A stretch of DNA of 64,000 nt, taken from contig BLAL01000194.1 in the NCBI GenBank assembly GCA_015698045.1, positions 620,001 through 684,000 on the forward strand, written 5' to 3'. The stretch comes from Rhizophagus clarus. Lineage: Eukaryota; Glomeromycota; Glomeromycetes; Glomerales; Glomeraceae. The notes beneath the pieces were generated by a model that was not told the DNA's origin, did not search any database, and saw only the letters and a list, made by a program, of their open reading frames with translations. Below are positions 1-9,663 of the stretch, one piece after another. Each line of letters opens with the position of its first letter. Within the stretch, counting starts at the first letter, position 1. The translations under genes were made by a program, and so were the position numbers.

Positions 1-512
1 AAGTAAAATATTATCATTTGGTTTACTATTAGAATTCAAGTATGAATTTAGCAATTCTTCATATAATTAATGATTTACAAGTTTTTTATATGGTCGAACT
101 TTTTGTATAAATTCATCAGTAGATAAACTGAAAAATCTAATTAAAGGTAAACAATGTTGCAAAATATTTTTAGTTACATTGAAATCATCATCTGACCAAG
201 TTGTAGGATCTGGAAGAAGCGTAGAATTTTTTTCAAGTCCCCATTTTAATACGTGTTCCCAGATTTCTATTTCTTTCATTTGTAAATCATCTCTTTTAAT
301 GAGCGAAACCAATGACTTCTCAGAAAGAAAGGTAAAATCAAGTGATTTAAATATTTTTTCGGGAAATTTAGCCATAAAGTTTGTAATATTGTTGAAGTTC
401 TAATAAAAAATTAGATTGAAAACTTGTTTGATAAACAAGTTTAAAATATTGCTCCATCCACTCTGATTTATTTTCAATCAAATATTTTTGTAAATAATCA
501 ATAATTAGTTCT
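1..512 (-). pseudogene. BTB-BACK-TLDc pseudogene, left piece (BACK domain)
   Basis: Minus-strand remnant of the same gene whose 5' part lies at 20403-20770. It encodes the BACK domain, with family blocks such as KRDDLQMKEIEIWEHVLKWG and LQHCLPLIRFFSLS. The usual 'KKLLNHQLYEELL' reads KKLVNH then TAA (near 67-69) where paralogs have CAA for Gln, after which the frame resumes as LYEELLNSYLN. The 3' part (TLDc) lies beyond the left edge of the window. The homology stops abruptly at 512, where the large inverted-repeat element begins. The gene is disabled both by the insertion and by the stop codon. Family assignment is firm. Confidence 0.85.
508..512. repeat. Target-site duplication GTTCT, left copy
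   Basis: GTTCT directly precedes the left inverted repeat and recurs right after the right inverted repeat at 20403-20407. A further GTTCT lies at 20411-20415, so the true right boundary may be 8 bp further out. A 5-bp duplication fits an integrase-type insertion. Confidence 0.55.
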
Positions 513-1122
513 AGCAGTAGAGAACGTGTGCAGACCAAATTATTTTCACCTGGGACCCCAGGAAATATAGTTTTCGAAATAAGCTTTCCCGGCCCTTTCT
601 GCTATTAAAATTATTACTTGTTATTTTTACCATTCTAGGGCTCTCAAAATATAGTTCTAGTATATTGATAAAATTTGTATTCTTAGATTGTATTCTAGCC
701 TCTCTCGCTTAATAAAAATACTAATTTGTTATCTTGTCTTTGCGTGCTTTTCTGATTATATTCCTGGTATATTAAAAATTTACACCAAGTAGAAAGTACG
801 TGCAGACCAAGTTATTTTTGCCTGAAACCCTTAAGAATGATAGTTAACAAATATTGTAATCCAGCTCCTCTCGCTCAATAAAATAACTAATTTGCTATTT
901 CACCTTTGCATGCCTTCCTGAACATGAATTTGTTATAATAAAAATTTACACCTAGATTATGTCTCCCTAACTCCTCTTACTCAATAAAATCACTAATTTG
1001 TTTTCTTGCTTTTGCACGCCTTTTCTGGTGGTAATCCTGATATAAAAAATGGAAGGTAAAGGTGTAAAAAAAAATAAGAGAGGGGCAAGGGTATAAAAAA
1101 TGGGCGGACGAAGGTATAAAAA
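513..1122 (+). repeat. Left terminal inverted repeat of the large element
   Basis: About 610 bp, matching the reverse complement of 19795-20402 at roughly 98 percent by eye. Inside are three diverged sub-repeats of about 55 bp at about 701-754, 865-920 and 971-1028. They share the core CTCAATAAAAT, then CTAATTTG, then a TTTGCxxGCCTTxCTG stretch. Spaced direct repeats inside an inverted repeat could be integrase binding sites (inference). No gene seen here. Confidence 0.85.
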
Positions 1123-1126
1123 AAAA

Positions 1127-1537
1127 TTATAAGGGTACGCACTCATTACAATATTCTCCTTTTTCTTTTCCAATTGGAATAAAACATTCCCAACAAAGTG
1201 AGATATTAAGTTTTGTAAGCCGGTCATAATATCTATTCATAAGTTGCTCATAAGTAAGGGAATGGAATAAATTTTCCTGAGCAATCTGATTTTCAAGTTC
1301 TTGTACCGTACCCCCAAAAGCCCTACCTTGAAGCCTATTAATATACTGGGTCACATAATAACTGTTAGCATGCTTTCTACAAAGGACAGGTTCAGAGCTA
1401 GTCAGCTTACCACAAACCCTGCAAGGGAAATGTGCTCTAGCCTTCCAATGTTCAAAACACCCATCAGGCTGACGGCAGGTACGTTCACAGATAAATCCAG
1501 TTCTGAGTAAATAGTTGCAAGAATATTCACCTATCAT
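1127..1537 (-). CDS. Small cysteine-rich protein of the large element
   Basis: 136 codons, starting at an ATG and ending at the inner edge of the left inverted repeat. Cys/His pairs are spaced like zinc-binding sites: CERTC with a later C and H near residues 17-30, CRVCGK followed by CRKH near residues 40-56, and CWEC followed by CNEC near residues 115-133. A central stretch around residues 60-110 is likely helical. It reads in the same direction as the integrase gene downstream-left of 3084, so the two may form one minus-strand unit. I do not recognise the family; DNA binding or regulation of the element is only a guess. Confidence 0.5.
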   Translation of the reverse strand: MIGEYSCNYLLRTGFICERTCRQPDGCFEHWKARAHFPCRVCGKLTSSEPVLCRKHANSYYVTQYINRLQGRAFGGTVQELENQIAQENLFHSLTYEQLMNRYYDRLTKLNISLCWECFIPIGKEKGEYCNECVPL

Positions 1538-1618
1538 AGTAATAAGAAATAAATAGTTTATTTCAAATAAAAGTTTTCGCTATATTAATACAAATACCAT
1601 ATTCAATACTTATACAAG

Positions 1619-1861
1619 ATGACCAACTATAAAGACATCGAATCAGCATTAGTTGAGGTAATCAAAGTAGCATATAGCCAAGGCACGAAAAAATATGATA
1701 AAATGGGATTAACATATATGAATTATTTAAAAACAATGCAACGTAAAAGAGATCCAGATGATCATTGCAAATATGTAGCAAAGCAACGAACTTCAAATGA
1801 GGAAGTTTATAATGAAAGAATGGCAGATTTCAAAAACTGGTATAATGAAGAAGTGTATTAG
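1619..1861 (+). CDS. Small charged hypothetical protein
   Basis: 80 codons from an ATG, rich in Lys, Asp, Glu and Tyr (MTNYKDIESALVEVIKV at the start). It lies between the two minus-strand genes of the large element and diverges from the Cys-rich gene. The composition is coding-like and a charged reading continues for some bases past its end, but no family is recognised. It may be a small gene or part of a decayed larger one. Confidence 0.35.
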   Translation: MTNYKDIESALVEVIKVAYSQGTKKYDKMGLTYMNYLKTMQRKRDPDDHCKYVAKQRTSNEEVYNERMADFKNWYNEEVY

Positions 1862-1974
1862 AGTCTAGAAAAGTTATACAAATTATATCTCTCATTTGCA
1901 AATCAAGAAAAAGTTGTACAAAAAAGGTCTACAGAAGAAGTTAACAAAATACTTAAACTTTATAAATTGGAAAT

Positions 1975-3084
1975 TTAATTTGTAAGCACCCATTGTGGTA
2001 GTAATTCTGTGTCAGGAGGTATGATTTGAAGTTTCTCTCTCACAAAGGATCTTTTTGGACCATTGTTTTCATCATCTATTAGCCAATATAAGATCGGCTG
2101 ATTTTTTTGCACTAGAGATTCATGAATATGATAAATTTGGGGAGACCAATTCAAATCACCAGCACGATGTTTTCCACCCTCTAAATCACTCAGATAAAGT
2201 AAATAACGAACAAAAACATTACTAGAAAGCTTCTCTTCATCAAAACCTATTGGACCATCATAAGAATAAGAAGGCTTAGCAAAAACCTCTTCTTTTTCAA
2301 TAGCCTTAACTGGAGAAATACCAATCTGACGTGTGATAGAATTATTAATGTCCTCAACAATTAAAGGCAAATTTTTCACCCAAGCTCGAGATCTTTCAGT
2401 AATAGGAAGTAATAGATCAGACGCATCTTGAGAAAGACCACATTTCTCTTTTAAAGTTCTATTATATTTTTCAACAATACCCATAGTAGGTTTAGATTTG
2501 GCCTTCTGAATTTTCACACTATGTTCTCTCATTAATTTCTCACAATCACCTCTAAATTCAGGTCCTTTATCAGTGATTAATAATTTTGGCCAGACCAGAG
2601 GAATTTCAAGATCATCATAAATTTTCTCAAGTGCTTGAGCAATAATCTTTGAAGTTAAGATTCCCTCTCTATCCTTGACACTATATGCACCAATAGGAAT
2701 AGATGCTTTATATCTTGAAGCTACATCTACTACATTAAGGCAAAAAAGATAAGTAATCTGACCTACTTTGTCATAAGGCATGTAGAGAACATCCGCCTGG
2801 TGGACTTCATTGGGAGTAGTAATAGAGATAAAACTTGCACAAGGAATATATCTAGGATGAGGCTTATGTATTTGGTGTATAACTTGTCTCTCAAGCCAGT
2901 CACTCACTTCATCAATAGTAAAATTATACCCAGCTTTAATAGAAGCTTCATGCAATTTTTTAGCATTTCTATAATAACCAATAGGCTGATAATAAATCTT
3001 TTTTAAAGCAATAGAAATATCAAGATTTCGAGCCTCACCAGAATCTATAGAAATAATAGGTAATAATGGAAGTTGAGCAGACAT
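1975..3084 (-). CDS. Divergent retroviral-type (rve) integrase of the large element
   Basis: 369 codons from an ATG; the frame looks whole. A helical N-terminal part (about residues 25-95) precedes an RNase-H-fold integrase core. The core's acidic residues appear in order in QADVLYMPYDK (about 116), ITDKGPEF (about 191) and MGIVEKYNRTLKEK (about 224), with about 32 residues between the last two. A C-terminal region (about 290-369) may be a DNA-binding domain. The core resembles Polinton/Maverick and Ginger-type integrases more than the Ty3 integrase found at 12.7-15.2 kb in this same window. It would act on the element's inverted-repeat ends to join them into target DNA (family knowledge). 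It stands alone, not fused to a reverse transcriptase. The best alternative label is a Ginger-like transposase. Confidence 0.8.
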   Translation of the reverse strand: MSAQLPLLPIISIDSGEARNLDISIALKKIYYQPIGYYRNAKKLHEASIKAGYNFTIDEVSDWLERQVIHQIHKPHPRYIPCASFISITTPNEVHQADVLYMPYDKVGQITYLFCLNVVDVASRYKASIPIGAYSVKDREGILTSKIIAQALEKIYDDLEIPLVWPKLLITDKGPEFRGDCEKLMREHSVKIQKAKSKPTMGIVEKYNRTLKEKCGLSQDASDLLLPITERSRAWVKNLPLIVEDINNSITRQIGISPVKAIEKEEVFAKPSYSYDGPIGFDEEKLSSNVFVRYLLYLSDLEGGKHRAGDLNWSPQIYHIHESLVQKNQPILYWLIDDENNGPKRSFVREKLQIIPPDTELLPQWVLTN

Positions 3085-3109
3085 ATCTTGAACAACTAAA
3101 CAGCCACTT

Positions 3110-3425
3110 TGATCTAGGGATAAAGTTAGTACAAAAGAAAATCCGCAAACTTGAAGAGGAAATTAAAGCCTGTGAGTAATATATTTCTCATCTTGAAAAG
3201 AATTTACAATCTTATGATGAAGAAGTTAATCAGCTAAAGGATAAATGTAAGGTTATTCTAGGTGAACTTAAAAAATGTCAGGATCACCTGGAGCTAAAAG
3301 AGGAGGCATTAGTTATTCAAGATAATCAAATTATCCAGCTAGAAAACACAATAGATAAACTTAAATCTCGTATACAAGAATTATTTAAATCTAGTAATAA
3401 ACATTCTAAAGAAGAAGAATGACCA
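3110..3425 (+). other. Coiled-coil coding remnant
   Basis: The plus strand reads as heptad-rich peptide over this stretch, for example HLEKNLQSYDEEVNQLKDK and ENTIDKLKSRIQELF. It lies immediately upstream of the 74-codon gene at 3438 and diverges from the integrase. It is part of the fossil element and no longer looks whole. Function unknown; coiled coils often serve for self-assembly. Confidence 0.4.
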
Positions 3426-3437
3426 GAGAAAGAAAAT

Positions 3438-3662
3438 ATGGCTATATCTGATATTTTAATAAATATCGCTACAGCACTAGATCGGGTAGAGGCATATATT
3501 GATGGAGATACATCATTTAACCCCAAAAATACACTAAATGGAATACAAATCTCATTAACAATAGCTCGTGGACTTATGCAAAGAAATGCTCAAGATACTA
3601 TTAATATGCAAGGTTTATACCGTATAGCTAATGATCGAATTAATGACTTAAGAATGAATTAA
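3438..3662 (+). CDS. 74-residue hypothetical protein of the large element
   Basis: An ATG start gives a predicted mostly helical protein beginning MAISDILINIATALDRVEAY. It lies between the coiled-coil remnant and the Gag-like gene on the same strand. No family recognised. It could be the tail of the coiled-coil protein or an independent small product. Confidence 0.35.
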   Translation: MAISDILINIATALDRVEAYIDGDTSFNPKNTLNGIQISLTIARGLMQRNAQDTINMQGLYRIANDRINDLRMN

Positions 3663-3989
3663 CAAATACTAGAAATGATTGTCTTCGAAGAGCTCGATTA
3701 TTAACCTTAGCATATAATAATGAGGTAAATGAGCGTTGACATTGGTGGCAAATAGCTCAGGATAGGCAAACTAATGGTCAAAAAATAGCCTTAAGAAAGC
3801 AAAACTGAATAAATGTATTAGTAGGAGAAAAAGCCATCCTTCAGCTAATAAATCAGAGACGCAAAGCTGAGGCAGACTTAGCAGAATTCAATCGGGTATT
3901 TGTATTTAATAGATATCAAAAATGGAAGGGTAGGGAATTAAATTCGTGACAAATTATATTGAATTTACAAAACAATCCACCAGGAAACA
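3663..3989 (+). other. Spacer before the Gag-like gene
   Basis: About 330 bp reading partly as coding-like plus-strand peptide rich in Arg, Gln and Ala (around 3700-3940), but with no convincing gene. It probably belongs to the decayed coiled-coil region of the large element. Confidence 0.3.
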
Positions 3990-4114
3990 TGGCTACAATA
4001 CAAGATGTCATGCATACATTAGCACCATTACTTGCACAATTACCCAATTATGATGGGCAGGAACAACCAGACGTATATTATCAAAAGCTTAGAAATATAA
4101 ATGAGATGGCATAT
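3990..4114 (+). pseudogene. Gag-like gene of the large element, first piece
   Basis: Starts at an ATG with MATIQDVMHTLAPLLAQLPN and continues to the left LTR of the nested Ty3/gypsy element at 4115. The same protein family resumes at 17431. I recall this family (N-terminal MATIQD, later RPLAxAAFNAAAR, INTEPLFLNWLREKYREV) as abundant in Rhizophagus irregularis annotations. It is a capsid-type (Gag) protein by position and by its CCHC knuckle further on. Treated as a fossil interrupted by an insertion. Confidence 0.65.
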
Positions 4115-4616
4115 TGTTAGACGAATGATTTGCATTTACATAATGATGAATATTAATATTACTGCACCACAAATGATCGATGTAGTATATAAAGTATATT
4201 AAGTATATTTAGTATATTTAGTATATATTTCTTATATATCATTTATAGTATATATAGTATATATAGTATTTATTTCTTATATTTTAAATTTCTTATATAT
4301 TATTTATTATATTTATATCTTTTATATCTTATATCATTTATATACTTGAATGAAGTTCAATTTGTATAAATATCTTGAATATTTGCTTAAAATAAAAGAA
4401 GTTCAGACAAGTTATTTATAATAAAGTTGTAATTGCAAGTGTTATAAGATTGCCTTATTGTATAAGTTGTTAACATACCTACAACTAATAAAGATACATT
4501 TTTATTATCGAATACACTGCCTTTTAGCGTGTAAGGAATTGATTGGAATACTTCATAGCTAATGTCTCCTTGAAGATATTCATAATTCACTACTCGACGG
4601 ACTGAGTTGGTGAACA
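4115..4616 (+). repeat. Left LTR of the Ty3/gypsy element
   Basis: Direct repeat of 16918-17430, bounded TG...CA. The middle (about 4180-4340) is a run of TATATTTAGTATAT-like tandem motifs of very low GC content. It is followed directly by the presumed primer-binding site. Confidence 0.92.
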
Positions 4617-4699
4617 ATTGGTGATTCCTGCCAGGTTAATTTGAATAATAGTAAATGTATGCCATATTACAACTTAACTAAGAATCAAAAGAAAGCACA

Positions 4700-6470
4700 T
4701 TTAAAGAAACATCGTCAAGGAATAACTATTAAAAAATAAGAAAATTATTGTAACTTGTGTTATCCTGTTGAAAGAATACCAGTTGATAGCATACCAAACG
4801 GATTTCATCTATTTTGGCTTTGGATTTCAGTGCATTATACTGCGGAACAGTATACAGGCGCTACAATTGCTGCATTTAAAATATTGACAGAAGAATTTTA
4901 TACTGCTACTGAATTAGATATTATTGTAAACACAACTACAAGTATTGTAAAAAGTATAAGATACCAAGAAATCACTATACCATTTTTAGAACTATCTTTT
5001 TATTTGCATAAATTATTTGAGCTTATCAACGGTTTTCAAAGTCTTATAACTGCAGAACAAATAGTTACCACACATCAAATCTTCCATAATACTCAACCAA
5101 GTCTAAATCTTAACATGGCTATCACAAATGATCAAATGAAGGCGCTCTTGGATGGAGTTTTTGGGGCAGGAGGTGTTGATTGGAAAACTGCCCTTACAAA
5201 TGTGCATAATGAGGCTCAAGCAACAAATGCTGTGCTTATCGCATTATGAACAGCTACTACTAATCGTGCTACTAAAATGGTAGAAGTACCACTATTTTAT
5301 GGAAATGACACAGAGGATCCTAATGAATGGATTGATATTTTTATTCAAGCCCATGCAACTAATGGATGGGCAGATGTCAGAAGAGTAGCTTTGGCTGCAG
5401 GACATTTGAAGGAAGCTGCCTATGATTGGTATCAAAACGATAAGACAAATATAACTCAATGGAAAGGAAACCCTGCCAACTGCTTTAAAGAAAGAATTAT
5501 TGCTTACTTTGCTACGCCGGCCTGAAAGAATCAATGGGCAAGAGAATTACAAGGAGTAAAACAGAAGGAAGGAGAATCAATTGAGGATTACTCTCGACGC
5601 TTTAGAAAACTCTTAAACAGAGCAACTACGGGAAATGTTCTAGCTGACCAACATCAAGTCAACTACTTTATCAACGGATTGTCTCCAATCTATATTAGTC
5701 AAGTAGTATTGGCTTCTCCAGCCACCTTAGCTGCTGCAATTGAACGAGCTAAATTAGTAGAATCAGGTGTAAAATATACCTTATTAAATGTAATGCTAAA
5801 GGAAGAAGTTCTAATTCCCTCTACCTCACAAAGTGTTGTTGCACTAGCACCTGCTCCAGCTCCAGTTACCCAAGTAGAAAATAGTCTTAAAAATGAACTT
5901 GATGCTCTCACAAAGCAAATGCAACAGTTATCCATCAACTACGCAAATTTGTCTGCATCTGTTACCAGAACTCCTCGGTTTAATCAATCAAATAATCGTA
6001 CTCCTGGCCCAGAAAATGTTAATAGACCAAGAAACAAAAGAGAAGTGACTTGTTTCAAGTGTGGGAAACTAGGACATTATGCTAGGGAATGTACCACTTC
6101 AGGAAACAGACGTCCCAACCAAGTTCAATTTCAATCTAATAGAAATAATCAGCGACCTGTTAACTTTATGGACTATGAAGAAGAGTGTTATGAAACTGAT
6201 GAGTATGAAGAATACGATGATGAATTTGAAACAGAAATTTACGCTTTTAAGAGGAAAGAACCCTACCAAAGAGAAGTTCGAGAAGTAAAAAGAAGAGCTA
6301 TGCCTCGCTCTGAATCTCAAAAAGAAGAACAAGCTAGACTTGTCCCAGATGTAGAAATGCAAGATGCTGAGCCTTTAAAAGTTAAAAAGGTTAGAAGAAA
6401 AATGTTGCCATCTCCAATTGAGCAACTTACTGAATTTAACGTTGCAAATTACTTGAGAGATTTGCCCTGT
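4700..6470 (+). pseudogene. Ty3/gypsy gag region
   Basis: Plus-strand reading in several frames. The first part (about 4755-5249) is a helical N-terminal region. The middle (about 5277-5680) has the retrotransposon gag block, with PLFYGNDTEDPNEWIDIF and later YDWYQND. The last part (about 5680-6470) has a helical stretch, a CCHC zinc knuckle (CFKCGKLGHYAREC, about 6050-6092) and an acidic then basic tail. Gag would form the particle and bind RNA. It is a fossil and no longer a single reading frame. The region ends where the CACTA-type element begins. Confidence 0.85.
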
Positions 6471-6918
6471 AGATTGCACTAGTCGAAAAAGGACAATTCG
6501 GCCTAAATTTGACCAGGTCGAATATAGGTTGAATGACGATCTAACCTATGTCAAATTGAGGCCAATTTTTTTGGCGCATTTAGGATGCCAATCGTCCAAC
6601 ATTCGGAAAGAAAATTTGACCATCATTTTACCTATATTAGGACATTATTACATATTTATTCGACCCTAAAAAAAACTATATTTGACTACTGTATGTAATC
6701 TGAATATAATTGATAAATAGGTCGAACTAGAGGTTTTTCAAGGTCAAATAATAGGTTTTATTAACATTTTATTTATAGCTACATATTATAATATTATATA
6801 AAAATCTATCTAACATTTATCTATCTATATATTATCACTTGTTATTATTCACATTAATCTATCCGCCATTATATCCACAACCATCATCTACACAATCAAG
6901 TATCCTAAAAAATCCTAA

Positions 6919-7440
6919 ATCATTCTTGCCGAATTTCGCGTCCAGAGAGCCGAAGAATAAACTGTCTAAAAAAAAAGAAAAAATAAATTAGTAATTATTT
7001 TTTAAAAGGCGAAAGAAATCTTAAAAAAAACATACTCGCCGAATTCTTGCATTAAAAAACATACCATCAAATCCACATATCCAAAGATCGGAAGTTCGTC
7101 AAAAATCATTCTTGTCGAATTTTGCGTCCAGAGAGCTGAGGAACAAACTGCCTAAAAAAAAGAAAAAATAAATTAGTAATTATTTTTCAAAAGGTGAAAG
7201 AAATCTTTAAAAAAAAATACTCGCCGAATTTTTGCATTAAAAAAACACACTATCAAATCCACACATCCAAAGATCAGAGGTTCGTCAAAGATCATTCTTG
7301 TCGAATTTCGCATCCAGAGAGCTGAGAAATAAATTATCTAAAAAAAAAGAAAAAATAAATTAGTAATTATTTTTCAAAAGGCGAAAGAAATCTTTAAAAA
7401 AAAATACTCGCCGAATTCTTACGTCAAAAAAACTGAACTC
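6919..7440 (+). repeat. 186-bp tandem repeat, about 2.8 copies
   Basis: Copies start at about 6919, 7105 and 7291 with ATCATTCTTG(C/T)CGAATTT. Each contains the motifs CCAGAGAGC and CTCGCCGAATT. Copies differ by a few percent. The same motifs recur singly in the right half of the CACTA-type element, as expected of sub-terminal transposase-binding repeats (family knowledge). Confidence 0.8.
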
Positions 7441-7462
7441 GCCTAAAAAAAATAGAGAATCG

Positions 7463-8386
7463 TATGGAAAACCGTTCTATGTCAAAAGTCTGCTGATTTT
7501 CAACAGGCCCCCTGTGATTTTTAGCAGGGAGTCTGCTGTTTTACAGCACACCCCCCGCTGTTTTCTGCAGGTGCCTCTGCTGTTTTACAGCAGGTCCCCT
7601 GCTGTTATTGTAGCAGGTGATGTGTTGTACAAACAAATCAGCACAAAACTGCCTTTTGCAATAGTTTTACCAACCGGTTGGAAAATGATAACTAAATTTA
7701 GTAATTTATGGATAAATTTGGAAATTTTTGCAGACCTTCTGGTTTGTAGGATAAAAATTCAATTTTACCACAAAAATATTGAACTTTACTTGGAATTAAT
7801 TCTAGGCAAATAAATTAAATTTAAAAGCCATTTTATAAGTATAGAAATATTATTAAATTTAATTATAAGCAGAAAATAAACATACAATTAGTAAATTCTT
7901 AAGAAAAATGAATTCATGTTGCATTATGTGACATGATTTTTCTAAAATTAAAAGAGAATCTACCAACATTTATTTGCTGCTAACTAAATTTAACACTATT
8001 TCAATATTTTATGAAATGTCTAATGTCTTTTGAATTTAAATTTAAAAAAATTTGTTTATCTAACATTAATTTTTAAATGAAGATGTTTTTGTGATAAAAT
8101 TGAATTTTTATCCTACAATCAAAAGATCCGCAAAAATTTCCAAATTTATTCATGAACTACTAAATTTAGTTATAATTTTCCAACCGGTTGGTAAAACTAT
8201 TGCAAAAGGCAGTTTGTTTGTACAACCCATCACCTGCTGCAATAACAGCAGGGGACCTGCTGTAAAATAACGGGGCACCTGCAGAAAACAGCAGGGGGTG
8301 TGCTGTAAAATAGCAGACTCCCTGCTAAAAATCACAGGGGGTCTGTTGAAAATCAGCAGACTTTTGACATAGAACGGTTTGCCATA
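7463..8386. mobile_element. 924-bp inverted-repeat element (MITE-like) inside the CACTA element
   Basis: The ends read TATGG(A/C)AAACCGTTCTATG inverted, with arms of about 305 bp (7463-7768 and about 8083-8386). It is flanked by GAATCG on both sides (7457-7462 and 8387-8392), a clean 6-bp duplication. Each arm contains four to five repeats of a CTGCTGTT..AGCAGG motif that can itself form small hairpins. The centre of about 310 bp is AT-rich with no gene. The superfamily was not recognised. It is nested inside the CACTA element and so younger than it. Confidence 0.8.
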
Positions 8387-8392
8387 GAATCG

Positions 8393-9260
8393 AAACGTTA
8401 GTAATCGTTTCGTTAAATAAATAAACTGAATATTTCATCTTACCAAAATTATATCAAAGATGTTGAAAATTAGCCGTCTATAATTAAAATAATCAAAATA
8501 TTAATACATGATTCATTAAAAAAATAAATTTAATTAAAAATAAAAAAAAAATATTAAAACTCACTAAAAGCCGAGTTGTTAAAACCGTCTCGTTGCTACC
8601 AAATTCCACACGAGTATCAACTATCTAAAAGAAGTAAAACAAGTTGTTAATAAACGTCATAAAAACCACAAAATAAATGAAAAAATTAAAATACTCACCG
8701 AAATCCTACACAAACTGAAGAGTTAGCTATCTAAAAAAGAGTAAAAATGAGTCATTAGTAAACGTAATAAAATATCAAAATAAAATGAAAAGATACTCCT
8801 GAGATCTTACCGAAGAGTCAACCGTCTAAAAGAAATGAAAAAAAAACAAAAAGATACTCCCAAGATCCTACTGAAGAGCCAACCGTCTAAAAAAAAATGA
8901 AAAAAAAATGAAATTATTAACTGTCCTTTAGAAGTCATAGAATAAAAAAATTAAACTTTACAACTCTTACTGAAACACCACGTCCAAAGAGCCGCAAAAA
9001 AAAATGGCCCCTAACGTCAAAGAACTGGTTGCCTGCAAAAAAAAATGAACTGTTAATAAAGTTCGTTTAAAGTTAAAAGAAAAAACAATTTCACTCACCT
9101 AGATCCAAGGAAGAGATCCAAGAGAATACTAAATAAAAAGAAGTAACCAAACTTTTAGAAGCCATTCGTTAAATTAAGAGTAGTTAAAGAAAAAAAATTA
9201 TTACCGTGAAATTTCGCGTCTAAAGGAGACTAAAATATCTGCTTAAAACGAGCTGTTTTG
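8393..9260 (+). repeat. Sub-terminal repeat region of the CACTA element
   Basis: No gene. Short motifs such as CCGTCTAAAA with GATCCTACYGAAGAG recur about every 60-110 bp (roughly 8620-8900) and resemble units of the 186-bp array. Poly(A) runs are frequent. Confidence 0.5.
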
Positions 9261-9470
9261 TTAAGGATTTTTTAAAGAAAGTGCGGGAGAAGTGGGAAAA
9301 GAGAAATTAAGAAAGGGAAGGAAAAGGGAAAAATAAAGGAAAATATGAAGGGAAGAAAAAGAAAGAAGGGGGAAAGATAAAAAATAGGGAAAGGACGAAA
9401 GGAAGTAAAAAACGAAAGGAAATGGTGAAGGAAAAAGGAAAGAAGTTTTAGAAACTTCATTAAATTTAGT
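9261..9470 (+). repeat. Purine-rich (GA/GGAAA) tract
   Basis: About 210 bp almost wholly A and G on the plus strand, with repeated GGGAAA, GAAGG and GAAAGG words. It is part of the CACTA-type element. Such mirror-like purine tracts can adopt triplex structure (general knowledge). No gene. Confidence 0.7.
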
Positions 9471-9663
9471 CTTTTTTTAAGCTTTAATTAGTTATGTGAT
9501 ACGTGATGTGACGCTCAATTAATATACACCATTCGACTATGATTCAATAACGTCAAATATATGTTTAATCATAGATCATTACTAATTGAGGTCGAATAAT
9601 TTTAATTTTGTTCGAATATAGGCCGAATTTCGTTAAGGCCAAATATTCCTTTTTCGACTAGTG

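Larger units (their letters stand above)
6477..9663. mobile_element. Non-autonomous CACTA-type DNA transposon
   Basis: 3187 bp with inverted ends CACTAGTCGAAAAAGG / CCTTTTTCGACTAGTG, flanked on both sides by TTG (6474-6476 and 9664-9666). The CACTA terminus plus a 3-bp duplication is the hallmark of the CACTA/EnSpm superfamily. No transposase-like reading frame is present, so it would need one in trans. Inside are a 186-bp tandem array, a separate 924-bp inverted-repeat element, many short sub-terminal repeats and a purine tract. It sits between the gag and protease parts of the Ty3/gypsy element and so is younger than it. Confidence 0.85.

Noticed and set aside
179-403. Plus-strand open frames opposite the BACK coding region (same pattern near 25663, 28959, 34018, 36929, 53352, 57053, 59184)
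   Set aside because: They are the antisense shadow of the conserved BACK motif and recur in every paralog at the same place. No independent start, composition or context supports them.
4180-4340. TATA-rich runs as a stand-alone satellite
   Set aside because: The same run occurs at the same place in the right LTR (about 16985-17150), so it is part of the LTR.
7514-7813. Open frames in the arms of the 924-bp element (also 8150-8335)
   Set aside because: The two frames mirror each other because the arms are inverted copies. There is no protein-like conservation.
9272-9460. 62-codon Phe/Leu/Pro-rich minus-strand frame
   Set aside because: It results from the purine-rich tract. The composition is low-complexity.
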